This document shows, one piece after another, positions 7,383 to 16,729 of a stretch of 64,000 nt of DNA. The translations under genes and the position numbers were made by a program. The stretch comes from Massilia sp. YIM B02443 (GTDB lineage: Bacteria; Pseudomonadota; Gammaproteobacteria; Burkholderiales; Burkholderiaceae_D), in assembly GCF_030411955.1 (NCBI RefSeq), contig NZ_JASNRA010000004.1, forward strand, positions 1 to 64,000. The letters are read 5' to 3'. The notes beneath the pieces were generated by a model. It was not told where the DNA came from. It saw only the letters and a list, made by a program, of their open reading frames with translations, and searched no databases. The stretch's first letter is position 1. Each line of letters starts with the position of its first letter.

Positions 7383-8822
7383 TTATGCCCCACCGAACAG
7401 TGGAATCACGCCGAACAGCAGGCCCGCTAGCAGCATCACCAGCGAGGCGCTGATCGACCAGATCAGGGTATAGCGCTGGTGGTCGCCGAATTCCACTTTG
7501 GCCATGCCGACCAGCAGGTAGGTCGACGCCACCAGGGGGCTGAGCAGGTGCACCGGCTGGCCGATGATCGAGGCGCGGCCGATCTCGGCGGCGGTGATGC
7601 CATACACCTCGCCGGCCTTGGCCAGGATCGGCACGATGCCGTAATAAAACGCGTCGTTCGAGATGAAGAAGGTGAACGGAATGCTGAGGAAGCCCGTGAC
7701 CACGGCCAGGTAAGGCCCCATCCAGTCCGGCACGGCGGCGATCACGCTCAGGGCGATGGCGTCGACCATCTTGGTGCCCTGCAGGATGCCGACGAAGATG
7801 CCGGCCGCGAAGATCAAGGAAACCACCGGCAGCACGTTCGGCGCATGCGATTCGATGCGCGCCTTCTGCTGCTCCAGGCCCGGGTAGTTGATCATCATTG
7901 CCAGCGCGAAGAAGATCATGAACAGCACCGGCAGCGGCAGCGCGCCCAGCACCAGCATCACCAGCAGCAGCGCGGTCAGCACCGCATTGATCCACACCAG
8001 CTTGGGACGCACGGTCTCAGGCGACGAGACGCTGATCTCCGGCTCGGTGGCAGTTTTCGGCACGCCGCCGCTGCCGCTGGCGATGCCGTCGGCCGCAGCA
8101 GCGTTACCCGCCATCGCATGCACCGGCGCCAGCTCGCCCAGGCCCGGCGTGAGGACGCTGGCCTGCGCGGCCTTGGCGAACGGCGCCTCGCCCGGCAGGG
8201 CGACAAAGCCGAGGCGCTTGCGTTCGCGCATCCCCAGCATATAGGCCACGAACAGCACCCACAGCGCGGTGACGACCATCGCCGGGATCATCGGCACGAA
8301 CACTTCGCTCACATCCACGCCGAGCGCGGTAGCGGCGCGTGCGGTCGGGCCGCCCCATGGCAGGATGTTGAACACGCCGCCCGCCAGCATGATGACGCAG
8401 GCCATCGTCAGGCGGTTCATGCCGAGGCGCTGGTACAGCGGCAGCATGGCCGACACCGTGATCATGTAGGTGGTGGCGCCGTCGCCGTCGAGCGAGATCA
8501 TCATCGCCAGCGCGGCGGTGCCGACCACGATCTTCATCGGGTCGCCCTGCACCAGCCGCAGGATCAGGCGCACCACTGGGTCGAACAGGCCGGCGTCGAT
8601 CATCACGCCGAAATACAGGATGGCGAACATCAGCATCACGCCGGTCGGGGCCAGGGCGCGGATCCCGTCGAGCATCATCGGCCCGAGGTCGGCGCCGAAG
8701 CCGCCGATCAGGCCAAAGGCGATCGGCACCACGATCAGCGCCAGCAGCGCCGGCAGGCGCTTGGTCATGATCAGGAACATGAACACGACGATCATCGAAT
8801 AGGCGAGCACGGTCAGCATCAT
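7383..8822 (-). CDS. CitMHS-family citrate/divalent-metal:H+ symporter
   Basis: A 479-residue inner-membrane carrier with about 12 hydrophobic segments, of the CitMHS family that takes up citrate as a metal complex. Conserved stretches include MISLDGDGATTYM, FNILPWGGPTARA and a C-terminal half with SNDAFYYGIVPIL and IGQPVHLLSPLVAS. A Ser/Pro/Ala-rich cytoplasmic loop (about 220-275) separates the halves. The first of two adjacent ATGs is chosen because GGGGAG precedes it. The start overlaps the stop of a 28-codon upstream ORF by one base. Control by the adjacent TctDE system is supported by an operator shared with the porin. The exact acid or metal is not predictable. Confidence 0.88.
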   Translation of the reverse strand: MMLTVLAYSMIVVFMFLIMTKRLPALLALIVVPIAFGLIGGFGADLGPMMLDGIRALAPTGVMLMFAILYFGVMIDAGLFDPVVRLILRLVQGDPMKIVVGTAALAMMISLDGDGATTYMITVSAMLPLYQRLGMNRLTMACVIMLAGGVFNILPWGGPTARAATALGVDVSEVFVPMIPAMVVTALWVLFVAYMLGMRERKRLGFVALPGEAPFAKAAQASVLTPGLGELAPVHAMAGNAAAADGIASGSGGVPKTATEPEISVSSPETVRPKLVWINAVLTALLLVMLVLGALPLPVLFMIFFALAMMINYPGLEQQKARIESHAPNVLPVVSLIFAAGIFVGILQGTKMVDAIALSVIAAVPDWMGPYLAVVTGFLSIPFTFFISNDAFYYGIVPILAKAGEVYGITAAEIGRASIIGQPVHLLSPLVASTYLLVGMAKVEFGDHQRYTLIWSISASLVMLLAGLLFGVIPLFGGA

Positions 8823-8908
8823 CAAGCTCCCCGGGTGTGGATGGCGATGGCCGGACGGCAACGGGATGGCGCAGGCGCGACGGCGCGCGCGAAGGCGGGA
8901 TGGTGCAT
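8822..8908 (-). CDS. 28-codon upstream ORF coupled to the CitMHS gene
   Basis: ATG with a strong GGAGACAATC ribosome site (close to GGAGACAAC before the porin) opens a 28-codon ORF, MHHPAFARAVAPAPSRCRPA and eight more residues, rich in Ala, Pro, Arg and His. Its TGA overlaps the carrier ATG as TGATG. It lies wholly in the predicted 5' leader (transcription start near 8950). It is too short for family assignment; a leader peptide that couples translation to the carrier is the simplest reading. Confidence 0.5.
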   Translation of the reverse strand: MHHPAFARAVAPAPSRCRPAIAIHTRGA

Positions 8909-8953
8909 GATTGTCTCCAAAGTGTGGCGGCGTGGTGGCCGCCTTGTTTGGAT

Positions 8954-8990
8954 CGACTATATGCCCGCCTGGCTTTCAATCAGCTTTCAA
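8954..8990 (-). promoter_or_regulatory. TctD-type operator and promoter of the CitMHS gene
   Basis: On the minus strand, two TTGAAAGC copies are spaced 11 bp apart (one helical turn), followed 8 bp later by CATATAGTCG as the -10 region. The same arrangement with identical spacing precedes the porin gene. Direct repeats at this spacing are typical of OmpR/PhoB-class regulators. The inner spacer is the stop codon of tctE, so the operator overlaps that gene's 3' end. Confidence 0.75.
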
Positions 8991-10443
8991 CGTGCCTCGC
9001 AAACCGGACGCCGACCTCCAGCCCGCGCCCGCCCTCTCCCTGGCTGAGTGCCAGCGCGGCGCCATGCATGACCGCGATGTCGCGCACGATCGCCAGTCCC
9101 AGCCCGGTGCCGCCGGGATTGGCTTCCAGCGTGGCCTGGGCGCGGTAGAACGGCATGAACACCTTGTCGTATTCGCCGGGGGCGATACCCGGACCGCTGT
9201 CGCTCACCGCGAGCAGCACGCCGTCCGCATCCGCGCCAACCCGCAGCACCACGCTGCCGCCGGGCGGCGTGTAGCGGATCGCATTGTCGACCAGGTTCGA
9301 CACCAGTTCGTGCAGCAGGAGTTCGTTGCCCATGACCGTGGTGTCGGCGTTCTCGCCGCTTTCGAGCGCCAGGTCGATCCCCTTCTGCACCGCCGGCATG
9401 GCCAGCTCCAGCCCGACCTGCCCGGCCAGCGCCGCCAGTGAAACCGGCGCCAACGCCGCGCTGCCGCCGCCATGCTCGATGCGCGCCAGCGTCAACAAAC
9501 GGTTGGCCAGGTGGATGGCGTTGTCGGTGGTGCCGGCGATCGAACCCACGATGGCGCGCATCGCGGCCGGATCGTTCTCGCGCAGCGCCAGCTCGGCCTG
9601 GGTCTTGAGCACCGCCAGCGGCGTGCGCAGCTGGTGCGAAGCGTCGGCGATGAAGCGGCGCTGGCTGGCGATCAGGTCCTGCATGCGCGCCATGGTGCCG
9701 TTCATCGCCGTCACCAGCGGGCGCACTTCGCGGTGCACCAGCGCCGGATCGAGGTCCGACAGGTCGGACAGCGGCCGGGTCTCGACCGCCGTCTTCAGGC
9801 GCATCAGCGGGCGCAGCACCAGGCGCACCGCGAACCACACCAGCGCCGCCACCGCCAGCACCATCAGCGTCTGGCGCAGCAAGGTGTTCAACAGGATGCG
9901 GCGCGACAGCGCCTGGCGCGCGTCGAGCGTCTCGCCGACCTGGATCAGGGCGATCCCGCGCATCGAATCGTCGTACACCGGCTGCAGCAGCGCCGCGATG
10001 CGCACCGGTTCGCCGTTGTAGCTGGCGTGATAGAAGCGCACCAGCGCCGGATACAGGTCGCTGCGCGGCACGCCCTTCGGCACCGGCGGCAGGTCGTCGT
10101 AGCCGGACACGGTCTCGCCCTGCAACCCGGTGACCTTGTAATAGATGCGGCCAAGGGTGTCGGTTTCAAAACTGTCCAGCGCCACGTAGGGCACGTTGGC
10201 CACCACCTTGCCGTCCTTGACCGTCACCCGCTCGGCCAGCGCGCGCGTGGACGACAGCAGCGAGCGGTCGTAAGCGACGTCGGCCGCTTCCAGCGCGTCG
10301 CGGTACAGCGACACGGCATTCAGGGCGACCAGCGCCACCAGCGGCAGGATCAGCCAGCGCAGCAGCTGCTGGCGCAGGCTGCCCGGCTGGCCGGCGCGTT
10401 CGAACGCGGCGCCGAGGCGGTCAAGGAAGGCGCGCAAGGCCAT
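8980..10443 (-). CDS. tctE: TctE-like sensor histidine kinase
   Basis: A 487-residue inner-membrane kinase. TM1 (about 28-46) and TM2 (about 190-212) flank a periplasmic sensing domain of about 140 residues, the likely tricarboxylate sensor. Then come a HAMP-like linker, His270 in DASHQLRTPLAVL, the N box NLVDNAIRYTPPGG, and the G boxes DSGPGIAP and GGTGLGLAIV. It starts 9 nt after the tctD stop. Assignment to TctE rests on architecture and on the neighbours: a CitMHS carrier, a porin and a TctC-like protein. Confidence 0.85.
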   Translation of the reverse strand: MALRAFLDRLGAAFERAGQPGSLRQQLLRWLILPLVALVALNAVSLYRDALEAADVAYDRSLLSSTRALAERVTVKDGKVVANVPYVALDSFETDTLGRIYYKVTGLQGETVSGYDDLPPVPKGVPRSDLYPALVRFYHASYNGEPVRIAALLQPVYDDSMRGIALIQVGETLDARQALSRRILLNTLLRQTLMVLAVAALVWFAVRLVLRPLMRLKTAVETRPLSDLSDLDPALVHREVRPLVTAMNGTMARMQDLIASQRRFIADASHQLRTPLAVLKTQAELALRENDPAAMRAIVGSIAGTTDNAIHLANRLLTLARIEHGGGSAALAPVSLAALAGQVGLELAMPAVQKGIDLALESGENADTTVMGNELLLHELVSNLVDNAIRYTPPGGSVVLRVGADADGVLLAVSDSGPGIAPGEYDKVFMPFYRAQATLEANPGGTGLGLAIVRDIAVMHGAALALSQGEGGRGLEVGVRFARHVES

Positions 10444-10452
10444 CGGCTCGGC

Positions 10453-11142
10453 TTACGCTGCGCGTTCCTGCAGCAGGTAGCCGATTCCGCGCAGCGTGAC
10501 GATCGCCGCCCCGCCCTCCGGATGGCGCTCGAGCTTCTTGCGGATGCGGTGGATGTACAGCTCGATGGCGTCGACGCCGGCATCGTCGCCCAGCGCGAAC
10601 ACTTCATGGAACAGCTTTTCTTTCGACAGCGCGCGGCCCGGCCTGGCGATCAGCGCTTCCAGCACCGCGTGCTCGCGCGGGGTCAGCGCCAGCGGCTCGC
10701 CGCAATACGAGAACATGCGCGCCACGGTGTCGAACGCCAGCTGGCCGCAGCGCTGCACCAGCGCCTCGTTGCCGCTGCGCCGGCGCAGCAGCGCCTTGAC
10801 GCGCGCTTCGAGCTCGGTCAACTCGAACGGCTTGGGCAGGTAGTCGTCGGCGCCCAGATTCAGGCCCTGCACCCGCTCTTCCAGGCCGCCGCGCGCGGTC
10901 AGGATCAGCACCGGCGTGCCGCCGCGCGTACCGCCGCGCGCGCGCAGGCGGCGCAGCACTTCCAGCCCGTCCATGCGCGGCAGGGTCAGGTCCAGGATCA
11001 CCAGCGCATAGTCCTGGGTGTGCAGCAAGGTGTCGGCGTCGGCGCCATTGGTGGCGCATTCGACCGTCAGGTGGGCGTCGCGCAGGGCCTTGGATACCCA
11101 GTGCGACAGTTCGAGGTGGTCTTCGACTAGCAGGATTCTCAT
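10453..11142 (-). CDS. tctD: TctD-like OmpR-family response regulator
   Basis: A 229-residue regulator. The receiver has Glu7/Asp8, phospho-acceptor Asp51 (VILDLTLP) and the KPFE lysine; the C-terminal winged helix ends with the recognition helix VDAIELYIHRIRKKL. The start MRILLVEDH is the canonical receiver N-terminus. It is divergent from the porin gene; the 138-bp gap holds the TTGAAAGC repeats also found before the CitMHS gene. Phospho-TctD would be expected to activate both in response to tricarboxylates. Confidence 0.88.
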   Translation of the reverse strand: MRILLVEDHLELSHWVSKALRDAHLTVECATNGADADTLLHTQDYALVILDLTLPRMDGLEVLRRLRARGGTRGGTPVLILTARGGLEERVQGLNLGADDYLPKPFELTELEARVKALLRRRSGNEALVQRCGQLAFDTVARMFSYCGEPLALTPREHAVLEALIARPGRALSKEKLFHEVFALGDDAGVDAIELYIHRIRKKLERHPEGGAAIVTLRGIGYLLQERAA

Positions 11143-11207
11143 CGCGCCAGTGTAAGCGCAAATGCGCCCTGCCGAAAAGGCACTTCGCAGCGGCCGCGCT
11201 CCGGGCA

Positions 11208-11244
11208 TTGAAAGCGAATTGAAAGCTTGCCGCTCATATAGTCG
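11208..11244 (+). promoter_or_regulatory. TctD-type operator and promoter of the porin gene
   Basis: TTGAAAGC at 11208-11215 and again at 11219-11226 (11-bp period), then an 8-bp gap and CATATAGTCG (11235-11244) as the -10 region. There is no good -35 hexamer at the usual place; the second repeat covers that position, as in activator-dependent promoters. Predicted start near 11249, about 32 nt before the ATG. Confidence 0.75.
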
Positions 11245-11280
11245 GCCAAAACACGCTGTACATAACGATTCGGAGACAAC

Positions 11281-12330
11281 ATGAAGCACGCAGTTCCTGC
11301 GCTCGCCGTCCTGGCGGCGCTTTTCCCTTTTCACGCCTCACACGCCCAAAGCACGACGCAGATCTATGGCCTGATCGACGCCGGCGTCGAGGTGGTCGAC
11401 AATGCCCGCACGGGAGGCGGCAGCCTGGTGAAAGTCATCTCGGGCGGCAAGAACACCTCGCGCTGGGGCATCCGCGGCAGCGAGGAGCTGGGCGGCGGCC
11501 TGAAGGCCGTGTGGAATCTCGAAGGCGGCATCCTGATGGACGTCGGCGCCAGCGACGGCGCCATCTTCAAGCGCCAGGCCTGGGTCGGCCTGGACGGATC
11601 GCTGGGCCGCATCGTCATCGGACGCTCGTTCACCACCGTGTATGAAACGGTGATCAAGTTCGACCCGCTCGGCTTTGCGCCCAACTATTCCTGGGCCACC
11701 GGCGGCAGCGCCACCGGCCCGTCGAAATACGGCATGACCACCCAGTTCGACAACCTGGTCAAGTACACCGGCAAGAGCGGCGGCTTCACCTACGGCGCCT
11801 CGGTCGGCCTGGGCGAGCGCAGCGAGAGCAGCCTTGATGGGCGCAAGCTCGCGCTTGGCGGCTCCTGGTTCGGCAGTAGCCTGGGCCTGATGGCGACCTG
11901 GGAGCGCGTCAACGGCGCCCCTGCGCTGGCAGGCGCCGCGCGCGACGACAGCACCGCCTGGCACCTGGCGGCCAGCTACCAGGCAGGCGACTGGCGCCAC
12001 ATCGCCGGCATGCGCAAGTACGACAACCGCGGCAGCGCGGGCCTGCGGGCCAACACCTACTGGGGCGGCATCATCCGCACGATCGGCGCGGTGACGCTGA
12101 CCGGCGCCGTGTATCACGTCGACACCCGCAACCCGGCCGCGGCGCCGGATGCGAATCCGACCATGGTCGTGCTGCGTGCGATGTATGCGCTGTCGCCGCG
12201 CACCGTCCTGTATCTGTCGGGCGCGCGCGCCCGCGCCGGGGCCGGACAGAGCATCAGCCTGTCGCGCGACGACGAAGGTTATGGATCGACCCAACGCGGC
12301 ATCAGCGCCGGCATCCAGCACCGTTTCTGA
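11281..12330 (+). CDS. Outer-membrane porin (OmpC-like, Gram-negative porin family)
   Basis: A 349-residue porin with a signal peptide cleaved after HASHAQ (about residue 23). The mature N-terminus QIYGLIDAGVE and the motifs SRWGIRGSEELGGGLKAVW and GRIVIGRS are typical of betaproteobacterial 16-strand general porins, and the chain ends in Phe (IQHRF) as BAM substrates do. GGAGACAAC precedes the ATG. The shared operator with the CitMHS gene implies that it admits the same tricarboxylate across the outer membrane. Confidence 0.9.
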   Translation: MKHAVPALAVLAALFPFHASHAQSTTQIYGLIDAGVEVVDNARTGGGSLVKVISGGKNTSRWGIRGSEELGGGLKAVWNLEGGILMDVGASDGAIFKRQAWVGLDGSLGRIVIGRSFTTVYETVIKFDPLGFAPNYSWATGGSATGPSKYGMTTQFDNLVKYTGKSGGFTYGASVGLGERSESSLDGRKLALGGSWFGSSLGLMATWERVNGAPALAGAARDDSTAWHLAASYQAGDWRHIAGMRKYDNRGSAGLRANTYWGGIIRTIGAVTLTGAVYHVDTRNPAAAPDANPTMVVLRAMYALSPRTVLYLSGARARAGAGQSISLSRDDEGYGSTQRGISAGIQHRF

Positions 12331-12364
12331 GCAAGGGTCACTGCGTCGCGCTATCATGCCGGGC

Positions 12365-13339
12365 ATGAGATTCGTGCGCCCTCTCCTGTCGACCATGCTG
12401 ACACTGGCATGCCTGCCGGCGCCGGCCGCCATGCCAATGGAGGCCGAGTGCCTGATCCCGTCGAAGCCGGGCGGCGCGATGGACCTCACCTGCAAGCTCG
12501 CCCAGCAGGCGCTGCATACCGAACCGTCGGCGCCCGAGCTCAAGCTGAGCTATCTGCCGGGCGGCGTCGGCGCCGTGGCCTGGCACACGATGGTGTCGCA
12601 GCGGCGCGCCGAGGCCAACACGCTGGTGACCTTTTCCGGCGGCTCGGTGCTCAACCTGGCGCTGGGGAAATTCGGCAAGACCGACGCCGACGACGTGCGC
12701 TGGGTGGCCGCCTTCGGCGCCGACTACGGCATGATCGCGGTGCGCGCCGATTCGCCATGGCGCACGCTGGACGACCTGCTCAAGGCGCTCAAGCGCGATC
12801 CGCGCCAGGTCCTGATCGGCATGTCCGGCACGGTCGGCAGCCAGGACTGGATCAAGATGGCGCTGCTGGCGCGCCTGGCCGGGATCGACCCGCGCACGAT
12901 GCGCTTCGTGGCGCTGGAAGGCGGCGGCGAGCAGTTCATCGCCATGCAGCAGCGGCACGTGCAGGCGGTGTCGGGCGACACCTCGGAAGCGCTGCTCAAC
13001 GCCGGCGACGGCAAGATCAGGATCCTGGCGGTGCTGTCCGAACAACGCTTGCCGGGCCGGCTGGCCAGGGTGCCGACCGCGCGCGAACAGGGCTACGATG
13101 TGGTGTGGCCGGTGATCCGCGGCGTGTGGATGGGGCCGGGCGTGCGCGAGGCCGACTACCGGCGCTGGGTGCGGGCCTTCGCCCGGATGGAGTCGCGTCC
13201 GGAATTCGCGCAGATGCGCGAGCAGGCCGGCCTGTATCCATTTTCGCTGACCGGCGATGCGCTGACCCGCTACATCAAGCAGTCGGTAGCCGGGTATCAT
13301 CGCCAGGCGCAGCAGTTCAAGCTGCTGCGCGAGCCTTGA
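12365..13339 (+). CDS. TctC-like tripartite tricarboxylate transporter binding protein
   Basis: A 324-residue periplasmic binding protein (Bug/TctC family). It has a signal peptide (about 1-22), then ECLIPSKPGGAMDLTCKL, matching the family's N-terminal ligand loop, and the later motifs IGMSGTVGSQDW and GVRE. No TctA or TctB membrane genes are nearby, so it probably acts as an extracytoplasmic sensor feeding TctE or works with a carrier elsewhere. It lies 34 nt after the porin on the same strand. The start is ambiguous with an in-frame ATG at 12356; neither has a strong ribosome site. Confidence 0.8.
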   Translation: MRFVRPLLSTMLTLACLPAPAAMPMEAECLIPSKPGGAMDLTCKLAQQALHTEPSAPELKLSYLPGGVGAVAWHTMVSQRRAEANTLVTFSGGSVLNLALGKFGKTDADDVRWVAAFGADYGMIAVRADSPWRTLDDLLKALKRDPRQVLIGMSGTVGSQDWIKMALLARLAGIDPRTMRFVALEGGGEQFIAMQQRHVQAVSGDTSEALLNAGDGKIRILAVLSEQRLPGRLARVPTAREQGYDVVWPVIRGVWMGPGVREADYRRWVRAFARMESRPEFAQMREQAGLYPFSLTGDALTRYIKQSVAGYHRQAQQFKLLREP

Positions 13340-13349
13340 GCCGCGACTT

Positions 13350-13688
13350 TCAGAAGTTCATGAAGCGCGCCCCGGGCGCGAAGCCGGCGGCAAGCAAGGC
13401 GGCCGCGCCTCGGATGCCGGCCACTTCCGGCGCCAGCGCATCGGCCGACACGCCGTTGGCCGCCAGCGCTTGCGGGCAGGCATAGATGCGCGCGCCGGCC
13501 TCCAGGGCATCGCGCAACTGCCCCAGCAACGCCGGGCCTGCGGCGCTCTGGCGCAGCCAGGCAACGCTGGCGCCGACGCAATGCAACTCGACCTCGACGT
13601 CCAGCGCGGCCGCCGTGGCGGCATAACGCAGCGGCACTGCAGCGCCCTCGTCGTCCACGTCGTTGACGACAACGATCAGGCGCGCCAT
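13350..13688 (-). CDS. DsrE-family protein
   Basis: A 112-residue DsrE/F-fold protein. It has a Rossmann-like start MARLIVVVNDV, Cys37 (ELHCVG) and Cys71 in GARIYACPQALAANG, the position that carries persulfide in DsrE-type proteins. It is the last gene of a seven-gene operon and overlaps the TusA-MetE fusion gene as TAATG. Likely role (inference): accepting or passing sulfur with the TusA-like partners. It converges on the TctC-like gene with 10 nt between the stops. Confidence 0.75.
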   Translation of the reverse strand: MARLIVVVNDVDDEGAAVPLRYAATAAALDVEVELHCVGASVAWLRQSAAGPALLGQLRDALEAGARIYACPQALAANGVSADALAPEVAGIRGAAALLAAGFAPGARFMNF

Positions 13689-15214
13689 TACAGCACGATC
13701 CCGTGCCGCTCGCGCAGGATGCGCGCGGCGCCGGCCAGCGTCGCCAGCTTGGCTTCGGCGATCGCGGCCGAGGTCAGCGGATTGTCGGCGAAGGTGGCGA
13801 AGCCGCAGTCGGGCGTGAGCAGCAGGCGCTCGGCGCCGAACAGCTGGATTGCGTGCTCGGCGTGGTGCACCACGTGCTCGACGCTTTCCACGTGCGCGTG
13901 CTTCTGGTTGCAGGCGCCGATGCCGATGCGCACGTCGTCGGGCAGCGCCTTGAGCACTTCCATCTCGCCGGCGCGCGGCGTGGCCAGTTCCAGGAACAGC
14001 GTGCCGACGCGCAGCTGGCCGAGCGTGTCGACCAGCGGCCGGTAGTCGCCGGCCAGGGCCTTGGTTTCATCCGGCGTCCAGTTACCGCGGCACATGTGCA
14101 CGGCCAGGCGCTCGCGCGGGAAGCCGGCGACCACGGCGTTGACCAGGTCGCGCGCGAACGCCAGCTCGGTCGGGGTATCGGCCTTTTCGCCCAGCGCGCC
14201 GCACATGAAGCTGCGCTGCGAGGCCGGGCCGCTGAACACGACTTCGGACAGCACCGGTTCGTCCAGCTGCACCAGCGCCGTGCCGCTCGCCAGCAGGCAG
14301 GCGATTTCCTCGCGCAGCACGCGCACGATGTCGCGCGCCAGGTCGTCGCGGTTGTCGTAGGCGCGGTCCGAGATGCACTCCATCCACATGGTGCGCGTCA
14401 GCAGGTAGGGGCCGGGCAGCGCCACCTTGATCGGCTGCCGGGTCAGCGACTTCGCAAAGTCGACTTCGTGCACGGCGATGCCGCGCGTGCGGCCCAATGG
14501 CCCGAACACGGCCGGGTGGCGCACGTCGCCGGCCGGCACGTCCAGCGCGCGCAGCTCGCGCTCGAACTCTTCCGGGTCGTCCACCAGCGGCAGCAGGTCG
14601 GTCAAGGGAATCAGCTGGCAGTTATCCAGGCGCGAAGCGACGAAGCTGGAATAGCTGTCGCGCCGCTGCTCGCCGTCCGACACCACGTCGGCGCCGGCGC
14701 GCAGCTGCGCCTGCACCGCCAGGCGCACCGCATCGTCGGCGGTGGCGTGGAACGCCGCGTCGTCGAGGCGCCCTTCCATGTGCTCGTGCACCGCCTGCAG
14801 CATCCAGCGCGGACGCGGCCAGGAGCCGATGCCCATCACCGACAGCGGCGCGATCCCTGGCGCCGGCGCCAGCGGCGGGAATTCGGTCATCGGCTTGACC
14901 ACGACCGGCTCGAAGCCGCCGCTGACCGGTGCAAGCGCCGGGGCGACGGCGCTGCGCTCGGCCAGCTTGCCCTTGGCCACCAGGAAGCTGCGCTGCTTGC
15001 CCTCGCGCAGGAACGATACCAGTTCGTTGCCGGTCATGCGGCACCAGGCCGGCAGGTCTTCATCGACCGAGATTTCGGTGGAGCGGATCTCGAGCAGGCC
15101 GCCGCGCGGCAGCGGGTCGATGTGCTTGCGGATCAGCAGCAGCAAGCCGTTGCCGCAATCGAGGTCGCCGCCGTCGAAGCCGACGTCGGGCTTGTGGGGA
15201 TGTGGGAAGGTCAT
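13688..15214 (-). CDS. TusA-like domain fused to MetE-type zinc methyltransferase domain
   Basis: A 508-residue fusion. Residues about 10-82 are TusA-like: Cys20 in LDCGNGLL stands where TusA has CPxP, and DLPAWCRMTG (Cys58) matches the TusA core. After an Ala/Pro linker, residues about 122-505 resemble the C-terminal catalytic barrel of cobalamin-independent methionine synthase, with the zinc ligands visible: His373 and Cys375 (VHMC), Glu409 (FLELATP) and Cys470 (PDCGF), plus LDEP at 318-320. It lacks the MetE N-terminal half that binds folate, so methyl transfer from a donor other than methyltetrahydrofolate, or thiol transfer, is likely. It starts 3 nt after the ATPase stop. The substrate is unknown. 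Confidence 0.85.
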   Translation of the reverse strand: MTFPHPHKPDVGFDGGDLDCGNGLLLLIRKHIDPLPRGGLLEIRSTEISVDEDLPAWCRMTGNELVSFLREGKQRSFLVAKGKLAERSAVAPALAPVSGGFEPVVVKPMTEFPPLAPAPGIAPLSVMGIGSWPRPRWMLQAVHEHMEGRLDDAAFHATADDAVRLAVQAQLRAGADVVSDGEQRRDSYSSFVASRLDNCQLIPLTDLLPLVDDPEEFERELRALDVPAGDVRHPAVFGPLGRTRGIAVHEVDFAKSLTRQPIKVALPGPYLLTRTMWMECISDRAYDNRDDLARDIVRVLREEIACLLASGTALVQLDEPVLSEVVFSGPASQRSFMCGALGEKADTPTELAFARDLVNAVVAGFPRERLAVHMCRGNWTPDETKALAGDYRPLVDTLGQLRVGTLFLELATPRAGEMEVLKALPDDVRIGIGACNQKHAHVESVEHVVHHAEHAIQLFGAERLLLTPDCGFATFADNPLTSAAIAEAKLATLAGAARILRERHGIVL

Positions 15215-15217
15215 GGT

Positions 15218-15963
<746 letters not shown>

Positions 15964-15967
<4 letters not shown>

Positions 15968-16716
15968 ACCAGGCGTTTCCTGAGCCAGCTGCTGACCTGG
16001 TCGAGCACCGTCACCACGATCAGGATCAGCACGATGATCGTGAACAGGCGCGGGAAATCGAGCAGGTCCATGCTGTTCTTGAGTTCGAGGCCGATGCCGC
16101 CGGCGCCGACCACGCCCAGCACGGTCGAGGCGCGCACGTTGAACTCCCACCAATACAAGCCGCTCGAGAGCAGCACCGGCAGGATCTCGGGCAGCACCGC
16201 ATACGCGATCGCGGTGGCGCGTCCGGCGCCGGTGCTGCGCACCGCGTCCAGGGGCCCCATCGGCATGTTCTCGATATGGTCGGCCAAGAGCTTGGCGGCG
16301 CTGCCCCAGGTGTGCAGCGCGATGCCGATCACGCCGGCGAACGGCCCCAGGCCGACGGCGGCGACGAACAGCAGCGCGAAGATGAAGGAGTCGATGCCGC
16401 GCAGGGTGTTGAGCACCCAGCGCGCCGGATAGTACAGACGCGGCCAGGGCGTGATGTTGCGGCTGGCCAGCACCGCCATCGGCAGCGCCAGCAGCATCGC
16501 GGCAGTGGTGCCGATCGCCGCCATCGCGATGGTCTCGGCGATGCGCTCGCCGAACAGCGGCAGTTCGTGCAGCGCCGGCGGCCAGGCCGAGGCGATCCAG
16601 TGCCCGAGCCTGGGCAAGCCCTCGGCCAGGCGCACCGGGTCGACCTGCGCCACGCGCCAGCAGACCACGTAGAACGCCACCACCGCAAAGGCGGCGATCC
16701 AGCGTTTCATCGACAT
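15964..16716 (-). CDS. PhnE-type ABC importer permease
   Basis: A 250-residue inner-membrane permease with an N-terminal helix, about five further segments, and the coupling-loop region STGAGRATAIAYAVLPEILP, close to the PhnE EAA motif. WWEFNVRASTVLGVVGAGGIG is the second conserved PhnE stretch. The start MSMKRW is chosen just after the binding-protein stop (13 nt); GTG one codon earlier is possible. It forms an importer with the neighbouring PhnD- and PhnC-like genes. Confidence 0.85.
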
Positions 16717-16729
16717 CACGATGAACGCA

